Positions 36,332 to 45,251 of a stretch of DNA of 63,618 bases are shown one piece after another (the first letter of the stretch is position 1; each line of letters starts with the position of its first letter). Origin of the DNA: Paracoccaceae bacterium (GTDB lineage: Bacteria > Pseudomonadota > Alphaproteobacteria > Rhodobacterales > Rhodobacteraceae); assembly GCA_009773375.1 (NCBI GenBank), contig WRPH01000025.1, positions 1 to 63,618 on the forward strand. Direction: 5' to 3'. A program made the position numbers and the translations under genes. The notes below the pieces were generated by a model. It was not told the DNA's origin. It ran no database searches and saw only the letters and a list, made by a program, of their open reading frames with translations.

Positions 36332-37498
36332 ATGCCCATCAAGAACCGTTTCGCCGAGATGCTGCCCGAGATCGCCGGATGGCGGCAGGATTTCCACGAG
36401 AACCCCGAGCTGCTGTTTGACGTGCATCGCACCGCTGCGAAGGTGGCTGATCTGTGCCGGGGTTTCGGCTGCGATGAAGTGACCGAGGGTATTGGCCGCA
36501 CCGGTGTTGTGGTGGTGATCAAGGGCAAGACCGACACGGCTGGCCGGGTGATCGGTTTGCGCGCCGATATGGACGCGCTGCCGATCCATGAGCAGACCGG
36601 GGTGGCCTATGCCAGCAAGGTGCCGGGCAAGATGCATGCTTGCGGCCATGACGGCCATACCTCGATGCTGCTGGGGGCGGCGAAGTATCTGGCAGAGACG
36701 CGCAATTTCGACGGCACGGCGGTGCTGATCTTTCAACCGGCCGAAGAGGGCGGCGGCGGCGGGCGTGAGATGTGCGAAGCCGGGATGATGGACCGCTGGG
36801 GCATTCAGGAAGTTTACGGCATGCACAACATGCCGGGGATTCCGGTCGGGCATTTTGCGATCCGGCCCGGCGCGATGATGGCGGCGGCGGATCAGTTCGA
36901 GATCACGGTGACGGGGAAGGGCGGTCATGCTGCCAAGCCGCATGACTGCATTGATACGACGGTGGTGGCGGCGCATATCATCGTGGCGATGCAGACCATT
37001 GCTTCGCGCGGGGTGGACCCGTTGAAACAGGTGGTGGTTTCGGTCTGCACGGTGGCGACGGATTCGACGGCGCATAACGTGATCCCGCAGGTGGTCAAGA
37101 TGAAGGGGACGGCGCGGACGATGGATTTCGGCGTGCAGGATTTCGTCGAGCGTCGGGTGAAGGAAATCGCGGAAGGCACCGCGCTGGCTTTGGGGGCGAA
37201 GGCAGAGGTGGTCTATACCCGTGGTTATCCGGTGACGATGAACACGCCGGAAAACACCGATTATGCCGCCGAGGTGGCCCGTGCGGTTTCGGGGCAGGTC
37301 GATGCCGATACCGCGCCGTTGATGGGGGCCGAAGATTTCAGCTTCATGCTGCTGGAGCGGCCCGGCGCGTATATTTTCGTCGGCAACGGCGATACCGCGA
37401 TGGTGCATCATCCGGCCTATAATTTCGACGATAACGTGATCCCTTACGGATCAAGCTGGTATGCCGGGATGGTTGAGACGCGGATGCCTGCGGCCTGA
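36332..37498 (+). CDS. M20D amidohydrolase (hippurate hydrolase type)
   Basis: A 388-residue zinc amidohydrolase with AAAGGAG before the ATG. It is a close paralogue of the preceding frameshifted gene: RADMDALPIHEQTG, MHACGHDGHTSML, QPAEEGGGGGREM, MHNMPG, GKGGHAAKPH, and the intact end FVGNGDTAMVHHPAYNFDD. The family removes acyl or aromatic acyl groups from amino acids (hippurate, N-acetyl amino acids, IAA conjugates). The tandem arrangement suggests two related substrates or a recent duplication. Confidence 0.92.
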   Translation: MPIKNRFAEMLPEIAGWRQDFHENPELLFDVHRTAAKVADLCRGFGCDEVTEGIGRTGVVVVIKGKTDTAGRVIGLRADMDALPIHEQTGVAYASKVPGKMHACGHDGHTSMLLGAAKYLAETRNFDGTAVLIFQPAEEGGGGGREMCEAGMMDRWGIQEVYGMHNMPGIPVGHFAIRPGAMMAAADQFEITVTGKGGHAAKPHDCIDTTVVAAHIIVAMQTIASRGVDPLKQVVVSVCTVATDSTAHNVIPQVVKMKGTARTMDFGVQDFVERRVKEIAEGTALALGAKAEVVYTRGYPVTMNTPENTDYAAEVARAVSGQVDADTAPLMGAEDFSFMLLERPGAYIFVGNGDTAMVHHPAYNFDDNVIPYGSSWYAGMVETRMPAA

Positions 37499-37499
37499 G

Positions 37500-37515
37500 T
37501 GTCCACATGTGGACA
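37500..37515. repeat. 16-bp perfect palindrome after the M20D gene
   Basis: TGTCCACATGTGGACA begins two bases after the stop codon. It has no T-tract and could be a protein-binding site or part of a 3' structure. Confidence 0.5.
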
Positions 37516-37610
37516 GGGGCTGTGGCTTCATAAAATCAAGGACTTGCAGGCGGGCGTTAAGGCGTTGGTAACGCTTTAGCGCCCTGTCCGTGCTTGAAAA
37601 GCGCTGAAAA

Positions 37611-37634
37611 GCCACGCCCCTAGGGCGTGGTTTC
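37611..37634. terminator. Bidirectional terminator between M20D and moaA
   Basis: CCACGCCC (37612-37619) and GGGCGTGG (37623-37630) with a three-base loop, AAAA before and TTT after. Confidence 0.7.
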
Positions 37635-38640
37635 AGCCGCCGGTATGGCTCATGTGGCGGGTCATCTGACCTTTGACGGCCTGCCGCGAATAGTCGAAGT
37701 CATGGCCTTTCGGCTTGCGGGCGATGGCCGCGCGGATGGCTTGGTGCAGGGCGGTATCATCGGCGCTGGCCCGCAGCGGCGCGCGCAGGTCGGCGACATC
37801 TTCCTGCCCCAGACACATATACAGCTCGCCGGTGCAGGTCAGCCGGACGCGGTTGCAGCTTTCGCAGAAGTTATGCGTCAGTGGCGTGATGAAACCTATG
37901 CGCTGGCCGGTTTCGGCAAGCCGGACATAGCGGGCGGGGCCACCGGTGCGGTCGGGCAGATCGACCAGCGTGAAGCGGGTTGCCAGTTCTGCGCGCAACT
38001 CTTTCAGCGGCCAGTATTGATCGAGCCGCTGCGCCTCGCCCATATCGCCCATCGGCATGACCTCGATGAAGGTCAGATCGTGGCCGTCGCGGGCGCACCA
38101 CTCGGTGAGGCGGAACAACTCGGACTCGTTGAAACCCTTCAGCGCCACGGCGTTGATTTTCACCTGCAGACCGGCTTCCTTTGCCGCCGCGATGCCATCG
38201 AGCACCTGCGAAAGCCGCCCCCAGCGGGTGATTTCGGCGAATTTCGCATCGTCCAGCGTGTCAACCGAGACGTTGATCCGCTTCACCCCAACCGCCGCCA
38301 GATCGCGGGCGTATTTGCGCAGCTGCGAGCCGTTGGTGGTCAGCGTCAGTTCCTTCAGCGCGCCCGATTGCAGGTGCCGCGCCATCGCCTCGAAGAAGGT
38401 CAGGATGCCCTTGCGCACCAAGGGTTCGCCGCCAGTGATGCGCAGCTTTTCCACGCCCATAGTGATGAAGGCGGAGCAAAGCCGGTCCAATTCTTCCAGC
38501 GTCAGCAGATCGGCTTTCGGCAGGAAGGTCATGTGTTCGGTCATGCAATAGGCGCAGCGGAAATCGCAGCGGTCGGTGACCGAGATGCGCAGGTAGGAGA
38601 TTGCGCGGGCGAACGGGTCTATCAGGGGCGGTTGCATCAT
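37633..38640 (-). CDS. moaA: GTP 3',8-cyclase MoaA (molybdenum cofactor synthesis)
   Basis: A 335-residue radical SAM enzyme that starts molybdopterin synthesis from GTP. The SAM cluster is C25xxxC29xxC32 ([10 protein letters not shown]), the second cluster [21 protein letters not shown], and the chain ends in the characteristic Gly-Gly (SHTGG). SAM-contact motif [12 protein letters not shown]. Normal length. No other moa gene is nearby. Confidence 0.96.
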   Translation of the reverse strand: MMQPPLIDPFARAISYLRISVTDRCDFRCAYCMTEHMTFLPKADLLTLEELDRLCSAFITMGVEKLRITGGEPLVRKGILTFFEAMARHLQSGALKELTLTTNGSQLRKYARDLAAVGVKRINVSVDTLDDAKFAEITRWGRLSQVLDGIAAAKEAGLQVKINAVALKGFNESELFRLTEWCARDGHDLTFIEVMPMGDMGEAQRLDQYWPLKELRAELATRFTLVDLPDRTGGPARYVRLAETGQRIGFITPLTHNFCESCNRVRLTCTGELYMCLGQEDVADLRAPLRASADDTALHQAIRAAIARKPKGHDFDYSRQAVKGQMTRHMSHTGG

Positions 38641-38725
38641 GGCGTAAAGGTAGGCGCGGCGAGGGCGCGCGGCAAGGCTGAATGCGGCGGTTGCGTGGGC
38701 AGGCGCGGCAGACTATCGTCGTAGG

Positions 38726-39184
38726 ATGAAGCAGATCATCCTTATTTCCGTGCTGGCCAGCTTGGCGCTTTCGGGCTGTGCCGTGTTTGACAAGCTGCAG
38801 CGGCCCAAACCGGCTACGGTGCAGATCGTGGCGCCGGTAGAGCCTGCGGTGACGCTGCCGGCCTTGGGCAGCGGACAATCGGCGGCAGCGCTGGACCAAA
38901 GCACTGCGGCGGAAAAGGCGGCTGCGACGGCAGGACCTGCCAGCGGTGCGCGGGTTTTGGGCAAGGCGGTGGTCGCCTTGGGCAGCCCGGCCGAGCAGGG
39001 GTTCTGGCTGAAATCGGCGCTGGTGGTGACGGCGGGCAAGGGCCGGGTAGTGACCGCGGGCGGCGCGTCGGTGAACGTCGATCTGATCCCCGGCGAGGGG
39101 GCGGCGCTGCTGTCGCTGGCGGCGTTCCGGGCGCTGGGGCTGGGGCTGACCGATCTGCCGGAAGTGACGGTTTACGCGGAGTGA
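38726..39184 (+). CDS. Hypothetical lipoprotein
   Basis: A 152-residue protein with lipobox LALSGC (Cys at residue 18). The mature region is Ala/Gly/Thr-rich, with a low-complexity part (QSTAAEKAAATAGPASGARVLG) followed by a compact C-terminal domain (TVVALG to LTDLPEVTVYAE). No family recognised. Divergent from moaA with 85 bases between. Confidence 0.7.
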   Translation: MKQIILISVLASLALSGCAVFDKLQRPKPATVQIVAPVEPAVTLPALGSGQSAAALDQSTAAEKAAATAGPASGARVLGKAVVALGSPAEQGFWLKSALVVTAGKGRVVTAGGASVNVDLIPGEGAALLSLAAFRALGLGLTDLPEVTVYAE

Positions 39185-39199
39185 GGCGGGCAAACCGCA

Positions 39200-39421
39200 A
39201 GCAAACTCTGCGGGGCAGAGTTTGCTGGTTTGTTGCTCATAAGGCCGAAGGCCGTTTGAGCAAGGGAGTTTGCGCCGCAAACAAGGGTTTGAAAATCGGG
39301 GCGCGGCTGCCTGGGCTGGCGCGGCTTCGCGCCTGCCGAGGGCAGGCAGGCGCGACCCCATTTGACGCGTGTTAAATCGGGTAAGAGGCGGCTGGCTTTC
39401 GGCTGAAAGCTCGTCTCTTAC
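39200..39421. other. Run of consecutive RNA hairpins (structured intergenic region)
   Basis: Between the lipoprotein and alkD stop codons at least five hairpins follow each other: GCAAACTCTGC/GCAGAGTTTGC (39201-39225), GCTCA-GGCC/GGCC-TGAGC (39235-39261), GTTTGC/GCAAAC (39268-39282), GGCGCG/CGCGCC (39318-39333), CTGCC/GGCAG (39333-39345), and GTAAGAG with CTCTTAC enclosing GCTTTC/GAAAGC (39381-39421), the last including the alkD stop codon. The region may be a double terminator, a REP cluster or a non-coding RNA. Confidence 0.55.
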
Positions 39422-40092
39422 CCCAGATACTGCGCGGCTTCCTTGCGGGCAAAGCTCTTCATCCGCGGCCCGTGCTCTTCCAGAAACGCGGCGGTGCGGG
39501 CTGGGTCGTGTTTGGACAGATCGCGCAGCCACCATGCTACGGCTTTCTGGATGAACCAATCCTTGTCATCGCAATAGGCGGCGGCCCATGTCAGCACGCG
39601 GTCGCGGATTGCCAGCTCGAACGGTTTTGGGAAATTCTGCTTGGTGAAAGGCAGGGTGGCGACAAGTGCCGCGCGGCGGGCCCACATGTTTTCGGAGTGG
39701 GTCCAGCCTTCCACCGTGTCGATCCGGGCAGGGTCGGCGGTGATGCGCTTTTGCGCGGCGATGCAGGCGTGATCGGCAATCGCCCAGGCGTCGAACTGCG
39801 GCACCCATGCACAGATCAGATCCCAGGCGGCCTCGTCGGGCTTGATCCGGGCTTGCGTCAGCAGTTTGGCGGCGGCAATGCGAGCCTCGTGGATATTGCT
39901 GTCCCAGAGGTCAGCGGCGAGCTGGATGCGGTCTTCAAGGCTGCATTCGGCGCGCCACTGGCTGGTGAGTGCCTCGATCTGCGGCACTTTCAGGCCAAGA
40001 TAGCGGCGGTCGGCCTTGTGATAGGCGGCGGCAATCGCGGCCTGTTCGGGGTCGCCTGCGGCTTCGAGTTGGGCGAGGGCTTGCGCGATCAT
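39418..40092 (-). CDS. DNA alkylation repair protein (AlkD-like HEAT-repeat glycosylase)
   Basis: A 224-residue all-helical protein. It opens with HKADRRYLGLKVPQIEALTSQW and has WDSNIHEARIAAAKLL, DAWAIADHACIAAQ, HSENMWARRAALVATL and KDWFIQKAVAWWLRDLSKHDP, the HEAT-like repeats of AlkD/AlkC glycosylases that remove 3- or 7-alkylpurines. The catalytic Asp is probably in DAWAIADH. The start overlaps the stop of glmS by 4 bases, so it is the third gene of glmU-glmS-alkD, an unusual partner. Confidence 0.85.
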   Translation of the reverse strand: MIAQALAQLEAAGDPEQAAIAAAYHKADRRYLGLKVPQIEALTSQWRAECSLEDRIQLAADLWDSNIHEARIAAAKLLTQARIKPDEAAWDLICAWVPQFDAWAIADHACIAAQKRITADPARIDTVEGWTHSENMWARRAALVATLPFTKQNFPKPFELAIRDRVLTWAAAYCDDKDWFIQKAVAWWLRDLSKHDPARTAAFLEEHGPRMKSFARKEAAQYLG

Positions 40093-41903
40093 TCGACTGT
40101 CACCGATTTCGCCAGATTGCGCGGCTGATCGACATCGGTGCCTTTGGCGATGGCAGTGTGATAGGCCAGCAACTGCGCCGGAATGGCGTAGAGGATCGGC
40201 GCGAAGGCGTTGGACACCGGCGGCATGGTCAGGGTGCGCCAGCAGTCTGCCCCGGCCTCGGCGATGCCTTGCGCGTCGGAAATCAGCAGCACCTTGCCGT
40301 GGCGGGCCATCACCTCTTGCATGTTCGAGACGGTTTTCTCGAACAGATGGTCATGCGGGGCCAGAACGATCACCGGCACGCGGTTGTCGATCAGGGCGAT
40401 GGGGCCGTGCTTCAGTTCACCTGATGCATAACCTTCAGCGTGGATGTAGCTGATTTCCTTCAGCTTCAGCGCACCTTCCAAGGCAAGCGGGAACATGGCG
40501 CCCCGGCCCAGAAACAGCACATCCTGCGCCTCGGCCAGCTCATCGGCGATCTGGGCGATGTTGGCGGTAAGGGTGAGGGCGTGGTTCATCAGGCCGGGCA
40601 AAGCGGCAAGGTCGGCAAGGTAACGCGCAACGTCGGCGGGCGTCAGGCGACCACGATCGACGCCGGCTTTCAGCGCCAGCAGCGCCAAGGTGATCAGCTG
40701 GCAGGTGAAGGCCTTGGTCGAGGCCACGCCGACCTCTATCCCGGCCATGATCGGCAGCGCCAGATCGGCTTCGCGGGCGATGGAGGAGGTCGGCACGTTG
40801 ACCACGGCGACGATCTTGGCAACCTTGTCGCGGCTGTAGCGCAGGGCTGCGAGGGTGTCGGCGGTTTCGCCCGACTGGCTGACGAACAGCGCCCATTGCG
40901 TGGGCGACAACGGCGGTTCACGGTAGCGGAATTCAGACGCGATGTCGACGTCGCAGGGCAGGCCCGCGATCTGTTCGAACCAGTATTTTGCGACGTGACA
41001 GGCGTAGCTGGCGGTGCCGCAGGCGACCATGGTGATGCGGTCAACGGCGGTGAAATCGACCTCCATCGGCAATTTCAGGCTGCCGTCATGGACATAGCGG
41101 CGCAGGGCGTCGGCGATCACAACCGGCTGTTCAGCAATTTCCTTGGCCATGAAATGTTTGTAGCCAGCCTTTTCGATCCGGGTGGCATCAACCTGAATCC
41201 GGCTTTCGGCGCGGTTGGCCAGACGGTCCTGATCATCATAGATCGTGGCGCCCTTGCGGGTGACGACGGCCCAGTCGCCTTCTTCCAGATAGGTGATACG
41301 GTCGGTCATCGGCGCCAGCGCGATGGCGTCGGAGCCGACAAACATTTCGCCGTCGCCGTGGCCGATAGCCAGCGGCGAGCCTTTGCGGGCGGCGATGATC
41401 AGATCTTCTTCGCCATCAAACAGGAAGCACAGCGCGAAAGCGCCTTGCAGGCGCTTCAGGGTCTGGCGGGCAGCCTCGACCGGGGTGGCACCCTGCGATA
41501 TGTACATATGTGCAAGAAGTGCGACCGTCTCGGTATCGGTTTCGGATTCCGGGATAAAGCCCGCGCTTGCCAGCTCGGTGCGCAGGTCGCGGAAGTTTTC
41601 TATGATGCCGTTATGCACCACGGCCACCGGCCCTGAGCAGTGCGGGTGGGCGTTGGTGGTGGTGGCGGCACCATGGGTGGCCCAGCGGGTGTGGCCGATG
41701 CCAACCTTGCCCGCAAGCGGTTCATGCACCAGCAGATCGGACAGGTTCACCAGCTTGCCGACGGCGCGGCGGCGGTCGAGTTTGCCCTTGTGGACAGTGG
41801 CGATCCCGGCGGAATCATAGCCGCGATATTCCAGCCGTTTCAGCGATTCAACCAGCAGCGGGGCAACCTCGTTATTGCCCAGAACGCCTACAATCCCACA
41901 CAT
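40089..41903 (-). CDS. glmS: Glucosamine-fructose-6-phosphate aminotransferase
   Basis: A 604-residue enzyme making glucosamine-6-phosphate from fructose-6-phosphate and glutamine. The N-terminal nucleophile follows Met (MCGIVGVLG), the glutaminase domain covers residues 1-240 (HTRWATHGAATTTNAHPH), and two SIS domains follow (FVSQSGETADTLAAL, STKAFTCQL); the C-terminus LAKSVTVE is canonical. Its ATG abuts the glmU stop with no gap, so there is no space for a glmS ribozyme. UDP-GlcNAc supply for peptidoglycan and LPS. Confidence 0.96.
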   Translation of the reverse strand: MCGIVGVLGNNEVAPLLVESLKRLEYRGYDSAGIATVHKGKLDRRRAVGKLVNLSDLLVHEPLAGKVGIGHTRWATHGAATTTNAHPHCSGPVAVVHNGIIENFRDLRTELASAGFIPESETDTETVALLAHMYISQGATPVEAARQTLKRLQGAFALCFLFDGEEDLIIAARKGSPLAIGHGDGEMFVGSDAIALAPMTDRITYLEEGDWAVVTRKGATIYDDQDRLANRAESRIQVDATRIEKAGYKHFMAKEIAEQPVVIADALRRYVHDGSLKLPMEVDFTAVDRITMVACGTASYACHVAKYWFEQIAGLPCDVDIASEFRYREPPLSPTQWALFVSQSGETADTLAALRYSRDKVAKIVAVVNVPTSSIAREADLALPIMAGIEVGVASTKAFTCQLITLALLALKAGVDRGRLTPADVARYLADLAALPGLMNHALTLTANIAQIADELAEAQDVLFLGRGAMFPLALEGALKLKEISYIHAEGYASGELKHGPIALIDNRVPVIVLAPHDHLFEKTVSNMQEVMARHGKVLLISDAQGIAEAGADCWRTLTMPPVSNAFAPILYAIPAQLLAYHTAIAKGTDVDQPRNLAKSVTVE

Positions 41904-43253
41904 TTACGCTTTTCCTTTCGCGGCCTTGATGGCCTTGAGGCGGGTCATCAGCGCAGTGGCGAGGCCCGGTTTGTTGACTTGTTTGGCGCGGCCCAAAGCG
42001 ACAGCCTCGGCGGGGACGTTATCGGTGATCACCGAACCGGAGGCGGTCAGCGCATCGTCGCCCACCGTCACCGGGGCCACCAGCATGGTATCAGAGCCGA
42101 TGAAGGCGCGTTTGCCGATTTTGGTGCGGTGTTTCATCACGCCGTCATAGTTGCAGGTGACAGTACCTGCGCCGATATTGGTAAATTCGCCGATGTCGGC
42201 ATCGCCGATATAGGTCAGGTGGCCGACCTTGACGCCCTCATCCAGAATGGCGTTCTTGATTTCTACGAAGTTGCCGACGTGGACATCCTCGGCCAGTTCG
42301 GCACCGGGGCGCAGGCGGGCGAAGGGGCCGACGACAGCGCCGCGGCTGATGTGGCAGCCTTCGAGGTGGCAAAAGCCCTTGACCTCGGCCCCGGATTCGA
42401 TGGTGACGGCGGGGCCGAACAGCACGTTCGCGCCGATGATGGCGTCGCGGCCGATGTGGGTATCGAGCGCGAAAAAGACGGTTTCGGGCGCGGTCAGGGT
42501 GACACCGTTTTCCAGCGCCTCGGCGCGGGCGCGCGACTGGAAGGCGGCCTCGGCCTCGGCCAGTTGCGCGCGGGTGTTGACGCCCAGTGTTTCGGATTCG
42601 TCGCAGATCACCACGCCTGCGGACAGGCCTTGCGCGCGGGCCAGTTCGGGCAGATCGGTCAGGTAGTATTCACCAGCGACGTTGCTGTTTTCGACTTTCG
42701 AAATCAGGTCAAACATCACCTTGGCGGAAGCGCACAAAACTCCGGAGTTGCAAAGGGTTACAGCGCGTTCTTCATCTGTTGCGTCTTTGTATTCGACGAT
42801 TTTATGCAGGGTTTCGCCATCGGCGATCAGGCGGCCATAGCGGCCGGGGTCTTTTGCCTCAAACCCCAGCACCACGACGGAGTGGCGGGCGCGGGCGTGC
42901 AACATCGCCTCCAGCGTTTCGGGGCGGATGAAGGGGGTGTCGCCATAGAGCACGATCGCCTCGCCGGACATGTCCGCCAGCAAGGGGGCGGCCATGGAAA
43001 CCGCGTGGGCTGTGCCAAGTTGCGGGTCTTGCACGACGCATTCGCAAGCCTCGTCAAAGGCGGTGGCGGCCTTGGCCACATCTTCCGCGCCGTGGCCGGT
43101 GACGACGACGATACGGGCCGGTTCAAGGCTGCGTGCGGCGGTCAGGGCGTGGTGCAAGAGCGGCGCGCTTGCGACGTGGTGCAGCACTTTCGGCGTGTCG
43201 GAATTCATCCGGGTGCCCATGCCTGCGGCCAAAACAATCACTGAAACCGACAT
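41904..43253 (-). CDS. glmU: Bifunctional GlmU (GlcN-1-P acetyltransferase/UDP-GlcNAc pyrophosphorylase)
   Basis: A 449-residue bifunctional enzyme. The N-terminal pyrophosphorylase has VIVLAAGMGTRMNSDTPKVLH, QLGTAHAV and YGDTPFI; the C-terminal left-handed beta-helix acetyltransferase has hexapeptide repeats and GAGTVTCNYDGVMKHRTKIGKRAFIGS. AAGGAAGAGG precedes the ATG. First gene of glmU-glmS-alkD. Divergent from the phosphoglycolate phosphatase gene. Confidence 0.96.
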   Translation of the reverse strand: MSVSVIVLAAGMGTRMNSDTPKVLHHVASAPLLHHALTAARSLEPARIVVVTGHGAEDVAKAATAFDEACECVVQDPQLGTAHAVSMAAPLLADMSGEAIVLYGDTPFIRPETLEAMLHARARHSVVVLGFEAKDPGRYGRLIADGETLHKIVEYKDATDEERAVTLCNSGVLCASAKVMFDLISKVENSNVAGEYYLTDLPELARAQGLSAGVVICDESETLGVNTRAQLAEAEAAFQSRARAEALENGVTLTAPETVFFALDTHIGRDAIIGANVLFGPAVTIESGAEVKGFCHLEGCHISRGAVVGPFARLRPGAELAEDVHVGNFVEIKNAILDEGVKVGHLTYIGDADIGEFTNIGAGTVTCNYDGVMKHRTKIGKRAFIGSDTMLVAPVTVGDDALTASGSVITDNVPAEAVALGRAKQVNKPGLATALMTRLKAIKAAKGKA

Positions 43254-43336
43254 ACTGCCTCTTCCTTTTCTTTTGTCTCCGTTTTACCCCGGATCAGCCG
43301 GGCCGCAAGGGGTGGCTTTTCACGCAAGGTTACAAG

Positions 43337-43999
43337 ATGAAAACTGTGGTTTTTGATCTGGATGGCACGTTGGCGGATACCAGTGCGGATCTGTTGGCGG
43401 CGGCGAATGCGTGTTTTGAGCAATTGGGCCATGGCCTGGTGCTGGATGGCCGCGATGTGCTGACGGCGTTTCATGGCGGGCGGGCGATGCTGCGGGCGGG
43501 GTTTGACCGGCTGGGGGTTGGCTATTGTGAAGACGATATTGCGCGCGCGTATCCTCGGCTGCTCGCGGCCTATGCGGATGGGATTGATACGCATACGCGG
43601 ATGTATCCGGGCGCTGTGGCGGCGGTCGAGGCGTTGCGCGCGGCGGGGATGGCGGTTTCGATCTGCACCAACAAGCCGGACTATCTGGCAGAGGAATTGC
43701 TGCGTCGGCTGGGCGTGCGCGATCTGTTTGGCGCGCTGGTCGGGGCCGACACCTTGCCGGTGCGCAAACCTGATCCAGCGCCCTATATTGAGGCGGTGCG
43801 GCGGGTCGGCGGGTCGGTGGCGCGCTCGATGCTGGTGGGCGATACCGAAACGGATCGCAAGACCGGGCGGGCTGCGGGGGTGCCGGTGGCGCTGGTGACG
43901 TTCGGGCCGGAGGGGGCCGGGGTGGCGCGGCTGGCCCCGGAGGCGTTGCTGGACCGGTTTGAAGATCTGCCGGGGCTGGTGCAGAGGCTGTTGGTTTGA
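43337..43999 (+). CDS. gph: HAD phosphatase, phosphoglycolate phosphatase type
   Basis: A 220-residue HAD hydrolase starting at ATG 43337 (AAGG upstream). Motif I FDLDGTLADTSAD (nucleophile Asp7), motif II ICTNKP, Lys in VRKPDPAPY, motif IV VGDTETDRKTGRAAG. The alpha-helical cap of this size and the layout fit phosphoglycolate phosphatase; other small phosphomonoesterase activities are possible. Divergent from glmU. Confidence 0.85.
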   Translation: MKTVVFDLDGTLADTSADLLAAANACFEQLGHGLVLDGRDVLTAFHGGRAMLRAGFDRLGVGYCEDDIARAYPRLLAAYADGIDTHTRMYPGAVAAVEALRAAGMAVSICTNKPDYLAEELLRRLGVRDLFGALVGADTLPVRKPDPAPYIEAVRRVGGSVARSMLVGDTETDRKTGRAAGVPVALVTFGPEGAGVARLAPEALLDRFEDLPGLVQRLLV

Positions 44000-44030
44000 C
44001 TCGGTTTCGGGGCGGGCCTAGGGTGCCGGC

Positions 44031-45251
44031 ATGACAAAACCGCCGTCTCGCCATGCTGTGACTTTCGTGTTGCTGAGTGTTCTGCTGGACATGATCGGCT
44101 TTGGTTTGATCATCCCGGTGTTGCCGGGGCTGATTGAAGAGGTGGGGCAGGTCGGGCTGGCCGAAGCCTCGCTGATCGGCGGCTGGATGTTCTTTGCGTT
44201 TTCGATGGCGCAGTTCGCCTTCAGCCCGCTGATGGGCAACCTTTCCGACCGTTTTGGCCGCAGACCGTTGTTGTTGCTGGCGATTGCCGGGCTGGGGGCG
44301 GATTATCTGTTGCAGGCTTTCGCGCCGACGCTGCTGTGGTTGTTCATCGGTCGGGCGATTGCGGGGTTTTGCGGATCAAGCTGGATCATCGCCAATGCGT
44401 TCATCACCGATGTGACCACGCCGGAAGACCGGGCGAAGTATTTCGGCATGATGGGGGCGGCGTTTGGCGTCGGCTTTGTGTTGGGGCCGGCGATTGGCGG
44501 CTTGCTGGGCGAGTTCGGGCCGCGGGTGCCGTTCTTTGTGGCGGCGGCGATTTCGGGGCTGAATTTCATCTATGGCTGGTTCGTGCTGCCCGAGACGCTG
44601 GCTCCGGCCAACCGGCGGGCGTTCAGTCTGGCGCGGTCAAACCCGTTTGGCGCATTCAAGGTATTTCGCAGCTATCAGGGCGTGGTGCCGATGTGTGTGG
44701 TGCTGTTCGTGTTCTTCTTTTCCACCAGCGTTTATCCGGCGATCTGGCCCTATTGGGGCATGGCCAAGTTTGACTGGTCGCCGTCGATGGTGGGCGTCAC
44801 GCTGGCGGTGTTCGGGGTGATCATGGCGGGGTTTCAGGGCTTGTTGGTCGGGCCGGGGGTGAAGGCGTTTGGCGAGCGCAAGCTGGCGCTGATCGGGCTG
44901 ATCGCGGCGGCGATTGCGGCGGTGGGCTATGGGCTGGCCGGGTCTTTGGCGGTGGTGGTGATCCTGATGGTGGTGCATGGGCCTGAAGGCTTCATCCATC
45001 CGATGCTGACCGCGATGATGACACATCGGGTGCCGGACGATGCGCAGGGCGAATTGCAGGGCGGTGTTTCTGCGATCATGAATGTGGCGATGCTGGCGGG
45101 GACGGTGTTCTTCAGCCAGATCTTTGGCTATTTCATGCGGCCGGGGGGCTGGCAATCGCCGGATGTGGGCTATTTCATTGCCGGGGCCGGGGTGCTGCTG
45201 GCTTTGGTGTTGTTTGTGGTGCTGGTGCCGAAGGATGACAGAAAAGCATGA
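44031..45251 (+). CDS. MFS efflux transporter, TetA-like (DHA1 family)
   Basis: A 406-residue inner-membrane protein with twelve predicted helices. Loop 2-3 has the DHA1 motif A ([16 protein letters not shown]) and helix 5 the motif C-like [20 protein letters not shown]. It resembles tetracycline-type proton antiporters, but such genes are common in non-resistant bacteria and the substrate is unknown. It overlaps the aminotransferase gene by 4 bases (ATGA). Confidence 0.85.
   Translation: MTKPPSRHAVTFVLLSVLLDMIGFGLIIPVLPGLIEEVGQVGLAEASLIGGWMFFAFSMAQFAFSPLMGNLSDRFGRRPLLLLAIAGLGADYLLQAFAPTLLWLFIGRAIAGFCGSSWIIANAFITDVTTPEDRAKYFGMMGAAFGVGFVLGPAIGGLLGEFGPRVPFFVAAAISGLNFIYGWFVLPETLAPANRRAFSLARSNPFGAFKVFRSYQGVVPMCVVLFVFFFSTSVYPAIWPYWGMAKFDWSPSMVGVTLAVFGVIMAGFQGLLVGPGVKAFGERKLALIGLIAAAIAAVGYGLAGSLAVVVILMVVHGPEGFIHPMLTAMMTHRVPDDAQGELQGGVSAIMNVAMLAGTVFFSQIFGYFMRPGGWQSPDVGYFIAGAGVLLALVLFVVLVPKDDRKA

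Noticed and set aside
40089..41903. Possible glmS ribozyme upstream of glmS
   Set aside because: The glmU stop is directly next to the glmS ATG, leaving no room for a ribozyme.
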